The notes: generated by a model not told the origin, from the sequence alone. A DNA stretch of 64,000 bases from Chryseolinea soli (GCF_003589925.1 NZ_CP032382.1:3348001-3412000); one strand, 5' to 3'. Shown: positions 47,517 to 58,000, counted from the stretch's first letter. Numbers and translations: made by a program.

Positions 47517-49346
47517 TCATGGCGGTGTGACGGTGAAGGTGCCGCCGTTCATTTGAAACCCATTGACGGTAAGCACCAGGTCACCCGTAACAGCCAACGC
47601 CGGAACCGTGACGACGATTTCCGTGGACGTAGCACTCACCACGGTAGCCGACACGCCGTTAAAGGTCACGAGCGTACCCACGAGCGTTGGATCAAACCCT
47701 GTGCCCGTGAGCGTGACGGTAGTACCAACGCGTCCGCTGGTCGGTGCAAAAGAGGCGAGCGACAGTTGCTGTACCGTGAACACGGGCCCATAGATTTCGC
47801 GCTTGCCATACTTCAGAGAGATGTTCCCCGTTTTCGCCCCATGGGGAACCGTAGCGACGATCTGTGTTTCCGTAATGCTTTGAATGACCGCAGGCACACC
47901 GTTGAATTTTAAGACGACTTGACTGACGTCGGTGTTAAAGCCTGCTCCGTTGATGGTCACCGTCGTGCCGGCGAGACCCGACGCCGGTTGGATCGAAGCC
48001 ATATTGGTTTGAATGACGGTGAAGATGGGTCCGCTAAGCAACCGCACGCTGTACTCAACGGTGACGTAGCCCGTGGTGGCGGTGGTGGGCACGGTCACCT
48101 TAATTTGTGTGGAGGAAAGCTTTCTGACCTCGGCGGCAAGCCCGTTGAATTTTACCAGTGGCGCGTTCTGGGTATCGAACCCCTGCCCGTTTATCGTGAC
48201 GTCCGAATCGGGGAAACCACGGCTTGGAGAAATATCTGAAATGGCCGATGGACTTACGGTGAACGTCGGGCCGGTAGCCATCAGGTTGCCAACCTGCACC
48301 GTCACCGCTCCCGTCGTGGCGCCCAGTGGAACGACAACCAACAATTGCTTCGCCGAAGCCGAAGTCACGGTAGCCAGCGCGCCATTGAAAAGCACGGTGT
48401 TGCCGGAAGGCACCAGGCTAAAGGCGTCGCCGTTGATGGTCACCACAGTGCCGGGTGTGCCCACCGCCGGTGCAAGTTGTGATATCCCGAACACCGTGAA
48501 CAAAGGCCCGGTCACGCGTTGACCCGCCACCTCTACGCTGACGGACCCGGAAGTAGCCCCTGCGGGAACGGTCGCCTTAAGTTGCAAGGTTGTGGCGCTC
48601 GTGACCGTCGCGGCTACTCCGTTAAATTTTACGATGTTTTGTGCAACATGGCCACTGAACTGCGAGCCGAAGATGGTCACCTGCGTGCCGGCAACTCCGG
48701 TCATCGGGTTGACGGCACTAATGGTGAGTCCGGTAGCCTCGATGAAATCAAAAAATGGCCCGGTCACCAATTGATTTCCCACGGCCAATCCCACGGCGCC
48801 GTCGCCGGCCTGGAAGGGCACCTCGGCGTAGAGCGTATCCTTTTTTACACTTTTCAGGATGGCGGTTTTGCCATTGAACGTCACGACGTCGTCGGCCGCC
48901 TTGGCACTGAAGCCTTTTCCGATAATGGCCACGAGGGTGCCCGTCGTGCCTTCTTTGGGTTGAATGTCTTTGATCGTGAGCTTCTCCTGGAAGGCGAGCG
49001 ACGGTCCGGTCACCGTCACGCCATTCACCGTGACCTTCACCGGCCCGGAACCGGCATCTTCAGGAATGACCACCACGATCTGGGTTTCCGTCACGCTTTT
49101 CACCACTGCGGGCACACCGTTGATGGTGACGGAAACCTGATCGATGTCGGTACCAAACCCGGTGCCGCTGATCTTTATTTCCGTTCCTGGCATACCATGG
49201 TCGGGATCGATCGAAGAAATGGTGGGAGGAATCAAGGGGGGCTCATCTTTCCGGCTGCAACCCTGGAACAAAAAAACAAAAAGCGGGATAGAAAGGATCA
49301 CGGTGACGGCCAGCGACCAAAAAGGATGCGTTGTTTTCTTTTTCAT
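47517..49346 (-). CDS. Lipoprotein with seven IPT/TIG repeats
   Basis: 609 residues from the ATG at 49346, which gives a lipoprotein signal (LFVFLFQGC). An upstream in-frame ATG at 49382 is rejected because it would place 12 polar residues before it. After a short Pro-rich linker the protein consists of seven consecutive IPT/TIG Ig-like domains of about 80 residues, each opening with a P-x-x-G-x-x-G-T-x-V-x-I-x-G pattern (PDHGMPGTEIKISG, PKEGTTGTLVAIIG, PMTGVAGTQVTIFG, PAVGTPGTVVTING, PSRGFPDSDVTING, PASGLAGTTVTING, PTSGRVGTTVTLTG). This is a common plan for SusE/SusF-like or surface adhesin lipoproteins of Bacteroidota. No C-terminal carbohydrate or sorting domain is seen. It is alone on its strand. 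Confidence 0.88.
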   Translation of the reverse strand: MKKKTTHPFWSLAVTVILSIPLFVFLFQGCSRKDEPPLIPPTISSIDPDHGMPGTEIKISGTGFGTDIDQVSVTINGVPAVVKSVTETQIVVVIPEDAGSGPVKVTVNGVTVTGPSLAFQEKLTIKDIQPKEGTTGTLVAIIGKGFSAKAADDVVTFNGKTAILKSVKKDTLYAEVPFQAGDGAVGLAVGNQLVTGPFFDFIEATGLTISAVNPMTGVAGTQVTIFGSQFSGHVAQNIVKFNGVAATVTSATTLQLKATVPAGATSGSVSVEVAGQRVTGPLFTVFGISQLAPAVGTPGTVVTINGDAFSLVPSGNTVLFNGALATVTSASAKQLLVVVPLGATTGAVTVQVGNLMATGPTFTVSPSAISDISPSRGFPDSDVTINGQGFDTQNAPLVKFNGLAAEVRKLSSTQIKVTVPTTATTGYVTVEYSVRLLSGPIFTVIQTNMASIQPASGLAGTTVTINGAGFNTDVSQVVLKFNGVPAVIQSITETQIVATVPHGAKTGNISLKYGKREIYGPVFTVQQLSLASFAPTSGRVGTTVTLTGTGFDPTLVGTLVTFNGVSATVVSATSTEIVVTVPALAVTGDLVLTVNGFQMNGGTFTVTPP

Positions 49347-49734
49347 AGGGCAGGAGGTTCGTTTGCAAAGGTGAAGGCACAAACTGAAACAGAATTGCAG
49401 TGACGGAATTTTTGTGATGACAAACGCGTCAATATCGGCCAGTACCCATTCCGTTGTATCCTATGGGAAAGAAAGAGAGCCGGTTCATTGGCCAGATCCT
49501 TTTCTGATTCGAGGAGCACAAAGGCAATCATCCCACGACAGTGAAAACCAAGTGGCCGAAATGCAAAAAGCGGGGACTAGCCGCTGAATGCCCGTCAAAA
49601 CCGTTCATCGGGGCCGCCCGCAAAAAAAATGTCCGAAGCCTGTCGGAATTCCGAACTTTATTAACTTTAAGGCCGCTCCTGGAGACCCTTGCAGGAGTGT
49701 TGAGAAATTGACCGGATAATCAGAAGCTGACCAT
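49347..49734. other. 388-base divergent spacer
   Basis: Lies between the TIG lipoprotein (minus) and the GMC operon (plus) and must hold both promoters. A TAACTTTA at 49662-49669 resembles the -7 element 66 bases before the 49735 start, without an evident -33 TTG. No repeat, terminator or small gene is seen. Confidence 0.4.
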
Positions 49735-50316
49735 ATGTTGATCAACCGAAGAATCGCCCTGAAGCAATTGGGCATCATTACTGGCGGCGTGCTGCTGCTC
49801 CCTTCCTGCGTGAAGCAGGCCAAAGCAGTTTCCGTAACGCTGAAACACATCACGATCACCGGCGACCAGGAAGCACTGCTGGCCGAAGTAGCCGAAACCA
49901 TCCTTCCGGCCACCGACATTCCCGGTGCCAAAGCCCTGGAAGTGCCATCGTTTGTTTTGCGCATGGTCGACGACTGCTATGATGCGGAGCAGCAAAAAAG
50001 CTTCGTGGCGGGACTGACGTCGCTGGACCAAGAAATGAAAAAGAAAACCGGCAAATCCTTCACCGATAGCGATACCGCAGCACGGGAGACATTTTTGAAT
50101 GCACTGGAAGCGGAACGCAAAAAAGCCGACGAAGCACAAACCCAACCCAGCGACCTGGCCAACTTCTATGGCATGACTAAGCGTCACACCGTGCAGGGCT
50201 TTCTGAATTCGAAATACATCATGACCACCGTGCTGGTTCACAAAATGATCCCCGGCCGCTTCGACGGCTGCGTGGAGATAAAAGATAAAAATGATATTCA
50301 AACTGTAATCGGATGA
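49735..50316 (+). CDS. Gluconate 2-dehydrogenase subunit 3-like protein, Tat-exported lipoprotein
   Basis: 193 residues. The N-terminus MLINRRIALKQLG is a twin-arginine signal followed by ITGGVLLLPSC, a lipobox, so it is exported folded and lipidated. The body matches the gluconate_2-dh3 family: ITITGDQEALLAEVAETILPATDIPGAKAL, cited in part as LLAEVAETILPATDIPG, is the family signature. The family is the small non-catalytic partner of membrane-bound GMC sugar dehydrogenases, often needed for their export and maturation. The stop overlaps the GMC gene by four bases (ATGA), so the pair forms one operon and probably one complex. Confidence 0.88.
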   Translation: MLINRRIALKQLGIITGGVLLLPSCVKQAKAVSVTLKHITITGDQEALLAEVAETILPATDIPGAKALEVPSFVLRMVDDCYDAEQQKSFVAGLTSLDQEMKKKTGKSFTDSDTAARETFLNALEAERKKADEAQTQPSDLANFYGMTKRHTVQGFLNSKYIMTTVLVHKMIPGRFDGCVEIKDKNDIQTVIG

Positions 50317-52025
50317 GTTTAATGAACATTGACGGCAAGAAGGAAAATACCTTCGATGCCATTGTGATCGGTTCGGGTATAAGCGGTGGCTGGGCCGCAA
50401 AGGAGTTGACAGACAAAGGACTGAAAACGCTGGTGCTGGAACGCGGACGCGACGTGAAGCACAATGTGGATTATCCCACCACCAGCCTGCAGCCCTATGA
50501 ATTTGAACATCGCGGCCAGATCACCGAGGAAGTGCGCAAGGCCAACCCCGTGGTGAGCAAGTGTTACGCCTTCCGCGAAGACGCGCAACATTTCTTTGTG
50601 AAAGACGACGAACATCCCTACGTACAGGATAAACCCTTCGACTGGATCCGCGGCTATCAGGTAGGCGGCAAGTCCCTGCTGTGGGCGCGTCAGACCCAGC
50701 GGTGGAGCGACTTCGATTTCACCGGTCCCGCCCGCGACGGTTTCGCCGTGGACTGGCCGATACGCTACAGCGACATCGCGCCGTGGTATAGCCACGTAGA
50801 AAAATTCGCCGGCATCTCCGGCAACAAAGACGGTCTGAAAGAATTGCCCGACGGCGAGTTTCTGCCCCCGATGGAGATGACGTGCGTAGAAAAATATTTC
50901 AGCGAAAAAGTAGCCGGTGCCTACAAAGACCGCCACATCATCATCGGCCGCTGTGCGCACATCACGCAACCCGGGCCGGTGTTCGCGGAACAAGGCCGCG
51001 CCTCGTGCCAGCATCGCAACCTGTGTCAGCGCGGCTGCCCGTTTGGAGGTTATTTTAGCAGCAATGCCTCAACGATACCCTGGGCGCTGAAATCGGGCAA
51101 TCTTACCTTGCGCCCCGATGCTGTGGTACACTCCATCATCTACGACGAACAAAAAGGCAAAGCCACCGGCGTGCGCGTGATCGACGCCAAGACCAAGGCT
51201 GCCACCGAATATTTCGCGCCGGTTATTTTTGTGAATGCCGCCGCGTTGAACACCAACCTGATCCTGCTCAACTCCACCTCGTCGCGCTTCCCCAACGGAC
51301 TGGGCAACGACAATGGATTGATGGGCAAGTACGTGGCCTTCCACAACTACCGCGCACGGGTTTCCGGTGAGTATGAAGGCTTCGAGAACTTCACTAAATA
51401 TGGCAACCGCCCCAACGGATGCTATGTGCCGCGCTTCCGGAACGTCTACAAACAGGAAACGGATTTCCTCCGCGGCTATGCGGCGGGTTTTAGCGGCTTC
51501 CGCCGGATGGAACAAAATCGCGATGGCGTAGGACAGGATCTGAAGAGCCGCTTGTTGCATCCCGCACTGGGCAACTGGAGCGTGGGCTCGCACATCATGG
51601 GAGAAACCATTCCCAAAGAAAGCAACACGGTGTCGCTCAGCAAAGATCAAAAAGATGCCTGGGACATGCCGCAGTTAAAAATCAACATCGACTACGACGA
51701 CAACGACGAGAAGATGGTGAAAGACTACCTGGAGCAGTTCACAGAAATGTTTACCAAGGCCGGCTTCACCAATATCAAGACCAGCGACTCCAAACAAGCA
51801 CCAGGATTGGATATCCATGAAATGGGTGGCGTCCGGATGGGGAACGACCCCAAGACTTCGTTGCTGAATAAATGGAATCAGCTTCACGCGTGCAAAAATG
51901 TTTTTGTGACGGATGGGGCGTGCATGACTTCTACAAGCACACAGAATCCCTCGCTAACGTATATGGCGTTGACGGCCCGGGCAGTTGATTATGCAGTAAA
52001 GGAAAGTAAGAAGGGCAACGTATAA
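50313..52025 (+). CDS. GMC-family FAD-dependent sugar dehydrogenase (glycoside 3-dehydrogenase-like)
   Basis: 570 residues. Residues about 12-40 form the FAD-binding dinucleotide fold (FDAIVIGSGISGGWAAKEL, LVLERGRDV). Typical later blocks are DWIRGYQVGGKSLLWARQTQ, ASCQHRNLCQRGCPFGGYFS with a Cys pair, and the C-terminal TDGACMTSTSTQNPSLTYMA with the conserved Asn, plus the HEMGGVRMG block with the His. The pairing with a subunit-3 partner and the lack of an own signal fit the gluconate 2-dehydrogenase/glucoside 3-dehydrogenase group, which oxidise sugars in the periplasm after co-export with the Tat-signal partner. Electron acceptor (a cytochrome c in relatives) is not encoded here. Substrate is not determined. 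Confidence 0.9.
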   Translation: MSLMNIDGKKENTFDAIVIGSGISGGWAAKELTDKGLKTLVLERGRDVKHNVDYPTTSLQPYEFEHRGQITEEVRKANPVVSKCYAFREDAQHFFVKDDEHPYVQDKPFDWIRGYQVGGKSLLWARQTQRWSDFDFTGPARDGFAVDWPIRYSDIAPWYSHVEKFAGISGNKDGLKELPDGEFLPPMEMTCVEKYFSEKVAGAYKDRHIIIGRCAHITQPGPVFAEQGRASCQHRNLCQRGCPFGGYFSSNASTIPWALKSGNLTLRPDAVVHSIIYDEQKGKATGVRVIDAKTKAATEYFAPVIFVNAAALNTNLILLNSTSSRFPNGLGNDNGLMGKYVAFHNYRARVSGEYEGFENFTKYGNRPNGCYVPRFRNVYKQETDFLRGYAAGFSGFRRMEQNRDGVGQDLKSRLLHPALGNWSVGSHIMGETIPKESNTVSLSKDQKDAWDMPQLKINIDYDDNDEKMVKDYLEQFTEMFTKAGFTNIKTSDSKQAPGLDIHEMGGVRMGNDPKTSLLNKWNQLHACKNVFVTDGACMTSTSTQNPSLTYMALTARAVDYAVKESKKGNV

Positions 52026-52029
52026 AAAA

Positions 52030-52132
52030 TTTACCGTAAGACGCAAAGAGCGCAAAGTAAATGCAAGAGATCGTGCGTTTACTTTGCGCTTTTCTTTGCT
52101 CGCCGAAGCTTTACCGAAGGCGAGGCGGTGAA
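52030..52132 (+). repeat. Intergenic hairpin repeat, copy C of the dispersed family
   Basis: Begins five bases after the GMC stop and ends eight bases before the LuxR-regulator stop. Order: gtaagacgcaaaga, a 16-bp stem, then core ctcgccgaagctttaccgaa and ggcgaggcggtgaa. Copy A (10199-10332) has the same order in inverse orientation, and copy D (41019-41068) has the core only. All lie at gene 3' ends. Confidence 0.7.
52050..52097. terminator. Strong bidirectional terminator formed by the copy C hairpin
   Basis: Arms 52050-52065 (GCGCAAAGTAAATGCA) and 52074-52089 (TGCGTTTACTTTGCGC) pair at 15 of 16 positions around an 8-base loop, followed on the plus strand by TTTTCTTT. On the minus strand the stem is followed by tctttgcgtctt, weaker. 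It separates the convergent GMC operon and the LuxR response regulator. Confidence 0.8.
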
Positions 52133-52139
52133 CATTCCC

Positions 52140-52847
52140 TTAATGACTCATAAAATATCCCATATGCCCCGTCACCAACTGATCAGTAACTGCCTTCCGC
52201 ACAGCATCCGCCTTTGAATTCACATTGAGCTTTTTATAGATATTCTTCAAATGCGACTTCACCGTTTCGCCGGAGATATAGAGTTCCGTGGCAATAGTGG
52301 AGTAGGTCTTTCCCTGGATCAAAAGCTTCAACACCATCGACTCGCGGTTCGACAATGGCGAGATCTCGCTGATGTGCATAGACCTTACCAATTGCCGCGC
52401 AATGATGGGATCCAAGGGTGATCCGCCCTCCATGAGGGTGTTCAAAGCGTCCAGCAGATGTTCGATGCAGTTGCGCTTCAACAGATAGCCGGAAGCGCCG
52501 TGGCTGAGGGTCGAGAACACCACCTCTTCGTCTTCGTGATGGGTGGTGACGAGGATCTCCAGTCCGGGAATTTTTTCCCGCAACTTCAAAATGAATTCCG
52601 TGCCCTTCATCTCCGCAAAATCGATGTCCATGATCACGATCTCCGTGAGGTCGTCTTTCACTCTTTTTATCGCCTCGCGGCAATCGGTGTAGGTGCTCAC
52701 CAGGTTGTAGCGGCCCGACACTTTGATGAGGGAAGAGACCACGGTAGAGAAATTTTCGTCCGGGTCGATGAGGGTCACATTTTTGGGTGCCAGGGGTAAG
52801 GGTAGCTTGCCGGTGGCCGAAGAAATTTCTTGTAGAGTTACTTGCAT
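52140..52847 (-). CDS. LuxR/NarL-family response regulator, orphan
   Basis: 235 residues from the ATG at 52847; a longer frame to 52910 adds 21 residues that are unlikely. Receiver about 22-140 with phospho-acceptor D74 (IVIMDIDFAEMKG) and SGYLLKRNCIEHLLDALN containing the conserved Lys. HTH_LuxR domain about 170-225 (LSNRESMVLKLLIQGKTYST, TELYISGETVKSHLKNIYKK). The linker holds VRSMHISEISPLS. No kinase is adjacent on its strand; the LytS kinase starts 237 bases away on the other strand but has its own LytTR partner. It is convergent with the GMC operon. Confidence 0.9.
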   Translation of the reverse strand: MQVTLQEISSATGKLPLPLAPKNVTLIDPDENFSTVVSSLIKVSGRYNLVSTYTDCREAIKRVKDDLTEIVIMDIDFAEMKGTEFILKLREKIPGLEILVTTHHEDEEVVFSTLSHGASGYLLKRNCIEHLLDALNTLMEGGSPLDPIIARQLVRSMHISEISPLSNRESMVLKLLIQGKTYSTIATELYISGETVKSHLKNIYKKLNVNSKADAVRKAVTDQLVTGHMGYFMSH

Positions 52848-53083
52848 AGCCTTTGGGTTTTGTTTGAACGATGATTTTATACCTTTAAGTACGAGAGTTT
52901 TGTAACGCAAAACGGGGCGCGGCTACAGACACCCCGCGAAACGGTACAAATAAGCCTTTTGAGCCAATAACCCGGATTGAGCCTCCGGAGCGCCCAATTG
53001 GTATGATGCAATAACACATCCGTCGGCGTCACAAATTGGAGGTGTATTTTCTTTTGTACTTTGAACCGGTATTCTGTTCACCC

Positions 53084-54166
53084 ATGAGTTTTCTGACCAC
53101 CTTCATCTACAGCAACCGCCCGGGCATTCGAATTTTCAGGCACGTGCTGTTTTGGGTGACGGATATCATCAACTATCTCCTCATCATTTCCGTGAACACG
53201 GAGGTCACGTCCGTGGAGGTATACAAGATCGTTTTCCGCATTCCGCTCATTGCCCTGGCCGCCTATTTCATCCTCTACTACCTCATCCCGAAATTTTCGC
53301 AAGAGCGCGACAAGGGGAAATTGTTTCTCTGGATACTGGGGGTCATGGTGTTTCTGGGGGTGGGCGTGCGCTACTATCGCTATTTTATCCTCGGGCCGTT
53401 GGTAGACCCCGACCAGGTAATCGACTTTGATGTGTGGGACTTCCGGCGCATTCTTTCTGAAATATTGCAGTCGATGATGGTGATCTGCATGGCCATTGCC
53501 ATCAAGCTCATCAAGAACAAAACAGAACTGCAACAAAAGAACGAGGAACTGGCGGCAGAAAAGAAAGTGGCGGAATTGGGATTTCTCAAGGCGCAGATGC
53601 ACCCGCATTTTTTGTTCAATACCCTGAATACCCTGTATTCAGAGACCATCCAGGATTCGGGAAAAGCGCAGTTGGTGGTGTTGCACCTGTCGAACTTGCT
53701 GCGTTTTATCTTGGACGAATGCCAGAAACCGTTGATCCCCGTGCAATACGAGATCAAAGTCGTGAAAGATTTTATAGCTTTGGAAGAGCTGCGCCACGGG
53801 GCGCGCCTGAATGTGAACCTGGAGGTAACGGACGTAAATCCCCACATGATGCTGAGTCCCCTGATCTTTCTGCCCTTTGTGGAAAACAGTTTCAAGCACA
53901 CGCTGCTGAACAAACGTGGGCCCATCACGATCGATATCTCCATCCGGGGCGAAGCAGACCGGTTGCATTTGTTGATCGGCAACGACAACGAAACGCCGTC
54001 GCCCATGCAGCGCAACGGCCACAAACACGGCCATGGCATTTCCAACATCCGGCGACAGTTGGATTTGTTGTATGGAAAAGAATATGCTTTGAACGTGGAT
54101 GAATCGCAGGAGAAATATGTCGTGTCACTCTATATTCCGGCAAAAAAATCATTGACCTATGCCTGA
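53084..54166 (+). CDS. LytS-type sensor histidine kinase
   Basis: 360 residues from the ATG at 53084; an in-frame TTG at 53036 is less likely. Four hydrophobic spans within the first 150 residues (about 15-35, 45-65, 80-100, 125-145), then a coiled linker (TELQQKNEELAAEKK). The His_kinase domain shows QMHPHFLFNTLNTLYSE with the phospho-acceptor H175, and the HATPase domain has LPFVENSFKH and GHGISNIRRQLDLLY. This is the COG3275/LytS family that lacks a HisKA dimer helix. It overlaps the response regulator start by eight bases. Ligand unknown; no extracytoplasmic sensor domain is present, so it probably senses membrane state. Confidence 0.92.
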   Translation: MSFLTTFIYSNRPGIRIFRHVLFWVTDIINYLLIISVNTEVTSVEVYKIVFRIPLIALAAYFILYYLIPKFSQERDKGKLFLWILGVMVFLGVGVRYYRYFILGPLVDPDQVIDFDVWDFRRILSEILQSMMVICMAIAIKLIKNKTELQQKNEELAAEKKVAELGFLKAQMHPHFLFNTLNTLYSETIQDSGKAQLVVLHLSNLLRFILDECQKPLIPVQYEIKVVKDFIALEELRHGARLNVNLEVTDVNPHMMLSPLIFLPFVENSFKHTLLNKRGPITIDISIRGEADRLHLLIGNDNETPSPMQRNGHKHGHGISNIRRQLDLLYGKEYALNVDESQEKYVVSLYIPAKKSLTYA

Positions 54167-54893
54167 CATTACGTGCATCGTGATCGAGGACGAGAAGCCC
54201 GCCCAGGAAGTGCTAAAATCATTTTTGGGTAAAACGGAATGGATCCGCCTGGCCGCCGTTTTCGACGATGCCGTGAGCGCGTTGGATTATTTAAAGAGGC
54301 ACGACGTGGACATGATCTTCCTCGACATCCAGATGCCTACGCTCACGGGTCTGGAATTTCTCAAGATCCTTAAAGATCCACCCCAGGTCATCATCACTTC
54401 TGCCTATTCGCAATACGCCATCGAAGCCTTCGAACTCGATGTGCGCGACTACCTGATGAAACCCTTCTCATTCGACCGCTTCCTGAAAGCCGTAGGCCGC
54501 ATCGCCGCCAAGCCCGACCCGGCCGCCATACAGCAACTGAACAACAAGGCCCAGCCCACCTCCGACAAAAGCTTTGCCTTTTTCAATGTGAAGAAGACCA
54601 TGACCAAAGTGATGTTCAGCGACATCTTGTATGTGGAGAGCATGCGGGAATACGTATACGTCCACACCACCAAAAACAAAGTGGTCACCAAGATGAGCAC
54701 GGCCGAAATGGAAAAGTTGCTGGGAAGTGGTTTTGTGCGCATCCACCGCTCATTCATCGTGAACGTGGACAAGATCACGGCCTACAACGCCGAGGATGTT
54801 TTCGTGGACCAGGTGGCGCTGCCCATCGGTGTGAACTATAAGAAATATATCGACGAGTATTTCCGCAATTCCTTCACGCATTCGCTGCCCTGA
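54159..54893 (+). CDS. LytTR-family response regulator
   Basis: 244 residues. Receiver 1-120 with phospho-acceptor D56 (MIFLDIQMPTLTGLEFLK, cited in part) and the conserved Lys in DYLMKPFSFDRFLKAV. LytTR domain about 140-240 (FFNVKKTMTKVMFSDILYVE, SMREYVYVHTT, KLLGSGFVRIHRSFIVNVDK). LytTR proteins bind direct repeats through beta-strands and often regulate a neighbouring envelope gene. The neighbour downstream is the 1614-residue exported protein; 114 bases separate them. Start ATG overlaps the kinase stop. Confidence 0.93.
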   Translation: MPDITCIVIEDEKPAQEVLKSFLGKTEWIRLAAVFDDAVSALDYLKRHDVDMIFLDIQMPTLTGLEFLKILKDPPQVIITSAYSQYAIEAFELDVRDYLMKPFSFDRFLKAVGRIAAKPDPAAIQQLNNKAQPTSDKSFAFFNVKKTMTKVMFSDILYVESMREYVYVHTTKNKVVTKMSTAEMEKLLGSGFVRIHRSFIVNVDKITAYNAEDVFVDQVALPIGVNYKKYIDEYFRNSFTHSLP

Positions 54894-55007
54894 AACCGGA
54901 TCGTTAGCGTGGCGCATTTACCACGAAAAAGGCCCTGAAAAACGCTCCCAAAACGCTTTTTAGCGAGCCATAACACGTTTTTTCTTACATCGTCGTTTAG
55001 GACGGTG

Positions 55008-58000
55008 ATGGTCTTTAGTTTATTAGCACAATATTTCCGAATTTCAGGGTTTAGATTTTCTGTGAACCAGATCAGAACATATTTTTTCGTCGCATTCCTT
55101 CTCCCGGCGGTTGTTTCCATGGCTCAGAAGAAGGAACAGCCGGCGGTTCCCATTAGCTTCCCTGACAGTGTTCGCATCGTCCTGGAAAACACCCGCAATG
55201 TAGACGCCACAGTGGTCGGCGCCAGTTTTGCGTCGGCCTGGAACAGCCTGGCTCCCGATCAGCAGAACCTTGTCCGGAAACAGGCCTTCATGATGCGCAG
55301 GAAGAAATACCCCCTGCGCCCGCACCAGGTGAACTACTTTGGCGCCATCGCCAACGCCGTTTCCACCGAGCGGGCCGAGGCCTCCAAGATCTCCGGCTTC
55401 CTGAATGTGGCCGGCCAGGTGATCGAGAAGGAAACGACCCAAAAAGCAGCAAGTTTCCTGCAGATCAGCAACACCTTTTTTCAACACCACGCCCTACACT
55501 ACGAGAAACCCTTCCGGCTCTACGCTCGCGACGACGACTATGCGTTCGACTACATCGCCCCTGCGCCGGCCTTCGATATGAATGACACCACCAGCACGGG
55601 AGATTCAAATCCCCCGCCGACCTCGGACCCGCTGGTCTCTTCTTCCAATGACGATAACACTGACGCCTCGGCCGACACTTCCTATGTGGAAATGCCACCG
55701 CTATGGATGAACCCACCGCCGCAACCCATCGTGGAGGGCGCCGTGATCCGGTTCAACCGTGTAACGCTGAACTTCGTGACCCGCTATGATTCCGTGTTCC
55801 TGAAAAATACCAAGGGCATGCTCTCCTTCCGCACTTCCTTATTCGTAGGCGAAGAGGGAACCTTTGATTGGACGCCCGCCCAACTGAGCGCCGACAGCGT
55901 GAACTGCAACCTCACCACCTACAATTTTAACGTAAACAAGCCCGAATTTAAATCGGACCTCGTCAAGCTGAATTACCTCGGCAAAACACCCGGTTATATC
56001 CCGGGTACGTTCGAATTCAAGTCGGCCGCCCGCAAGGATTCTGTGCCGTCCAGCTACCCGCGCTTCAAGTCGTTTCAAAACAACCTGGCCATCAAAGGCA
56101 TTGGCGACGAGAACGTGAAATACAGCGGCGGTTTTTCGTTGACCGGCCGGAGGATCTCCAGCGCCTCGGTCACGGGCGACCCGTCGACGATTGAAGTGTA
56201 TCACAACGGGGAACTGAAATTCACTTCCAAGTCGCCGGACTTCGTGTTCACGGATTCGACCATCTCGGCAAAAAATTCGAGCGTGAACATTCGGATGAAA
56301 AATGACTCCATCACCCACCACACGGTGCGGATGCGTTACACGTTTGGGAAAGACAGCACGCAGCGCCTGGTGCTGCAAAAGGATAAGGGCGGCATGAAGC
56401 ACACGCCCTACTCGGCATCGTTCTTCAACATTGATTTTGCTGCCGACGTGATCCGCTGGGATCTGTTTGCCGATAGCTTGAACATCATGACCGACGGCGG
56501 CCGCAACACGGTGCCCATGATCATCGAATCGGTGGACTACTTCGACGCGGAAGATTATCGATTGCTGAAAGGCGAAGGGTTCACGTTCCACCCGTTGGCC
56601 CTGGTGGCCAATTATTGCTTAAAAAACAAAGTGCGCGATTTTTATTCCGGCGACCTGGCGTCCTTCTCCGGAAAGAAAATGCCCGACATCAAAGCGGCTA
56701 TCGAATTTCTCAGCGAAAAAGGATTGATCGACTATTCCCCGAAAACGGACGTCATCCATGTAAAAGAAAAAGCCATTCTGCTCTACAAAGCCTATCGTGG
56801 CGAAATGGACTATGACAACCTCAAGATCCATTCGGTGATCGACAGTTTTCCAAACGCTACGCTGAATTTTCAGAAGGAATATATGGTCGTGCGCGGGGTG
56901 GAAGAATTCGATGTGAGCGACTCGCTGAACGTGCGCATCGAACCCGACAGCAGCGTGATCACGCTCCTTCAAAACCGCGACATCAAGTTTGACGGAACCA
57001 TCAACGCCGGGAACTTCGAGATCAGCGGAAAGGGCTTCACCCTGAAATACGACAGCTTCTACATCAGCCTCACGCACATCGACTCCATCAACTTCTACGT
57101 GACGGAAACCAACGCGCGAGGGCAGAGTGTGCGCCGAAAGATCAACAACTCCATGGTGGGCACCGACTCCACCGCGGCGGCGGCCGGGGGATTGGACAAC
57201 AAACAGCAAACCTCGGGCACGCTGTTCATCAGCAAGGCCAACAACAAATCCGGCAAACAAAAGCTGGCACATTATCCGCGCCTGGATGCTGCGGCTGGTG
57301 GTGTGATCTACTTCGATCGAGAGGAGGTGCTGGGAGGTGCCTACGACCGGTCCATGTTCTTTGTGGTGCCACCGTTCAAGCTCGACAGTTTGAACAACGC
57401 CGACCCGGCCTCCATCAATTTCGATGGTACGTTTGTGAGCGGCATGTTCCCCAGCTTCAAAGAGAAATTGCATACGCAGCCCGACAAGTCATTAGGCTTC
57501 GATCACACCATTCCCAAAGGAGGCTACCAACTCTATCAGGGTGAAGGAAAAATGAACGGAAGTCTCTCGATGAACAACCGCGGTTTGCGCGGCACGGGTA
57601 AGATTGATTACCTGGCGGCTTCTGTGACCTCCAATGACTTTGTATACTATCCCGATTCGGTGCTGGCCCGCGGTATGCGCGCCACGATATCGGAGAAACA
57701 ATTTGGCGGTGTCGAATTTCCCGACGCCTCGCTGACGGACTACGACATGAAGTGGTATCCGAAGAGCGACAAGATGAAATTCAAGAACATGAAGGAGCCC
57801 TTCAGTTTCTATGACTCCACGGCACAGATGCAGGGAACGGTCACGGTCTCCAAGGAAGGTGTGGCCGGCGCCGGCAAGCTGGAGACACGGGGCACCGAGT
57901 TGATCTCGCGCAACATGAACTTCAACGGCAAGGATTTTGGTGCCCGCCACGCCCGCTTCAAAGTGAAGTCAGACGATCCAGAAAAACCCCTGTTGCAGGG

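Noticed and set aside
48519..49403. A 294-codon + strand frame opposite the TIG lipoprotein
   Set aside because: It is a mirror of the repetitive minus-strand coding sequence, which has a signal peptide and seven domain copies.
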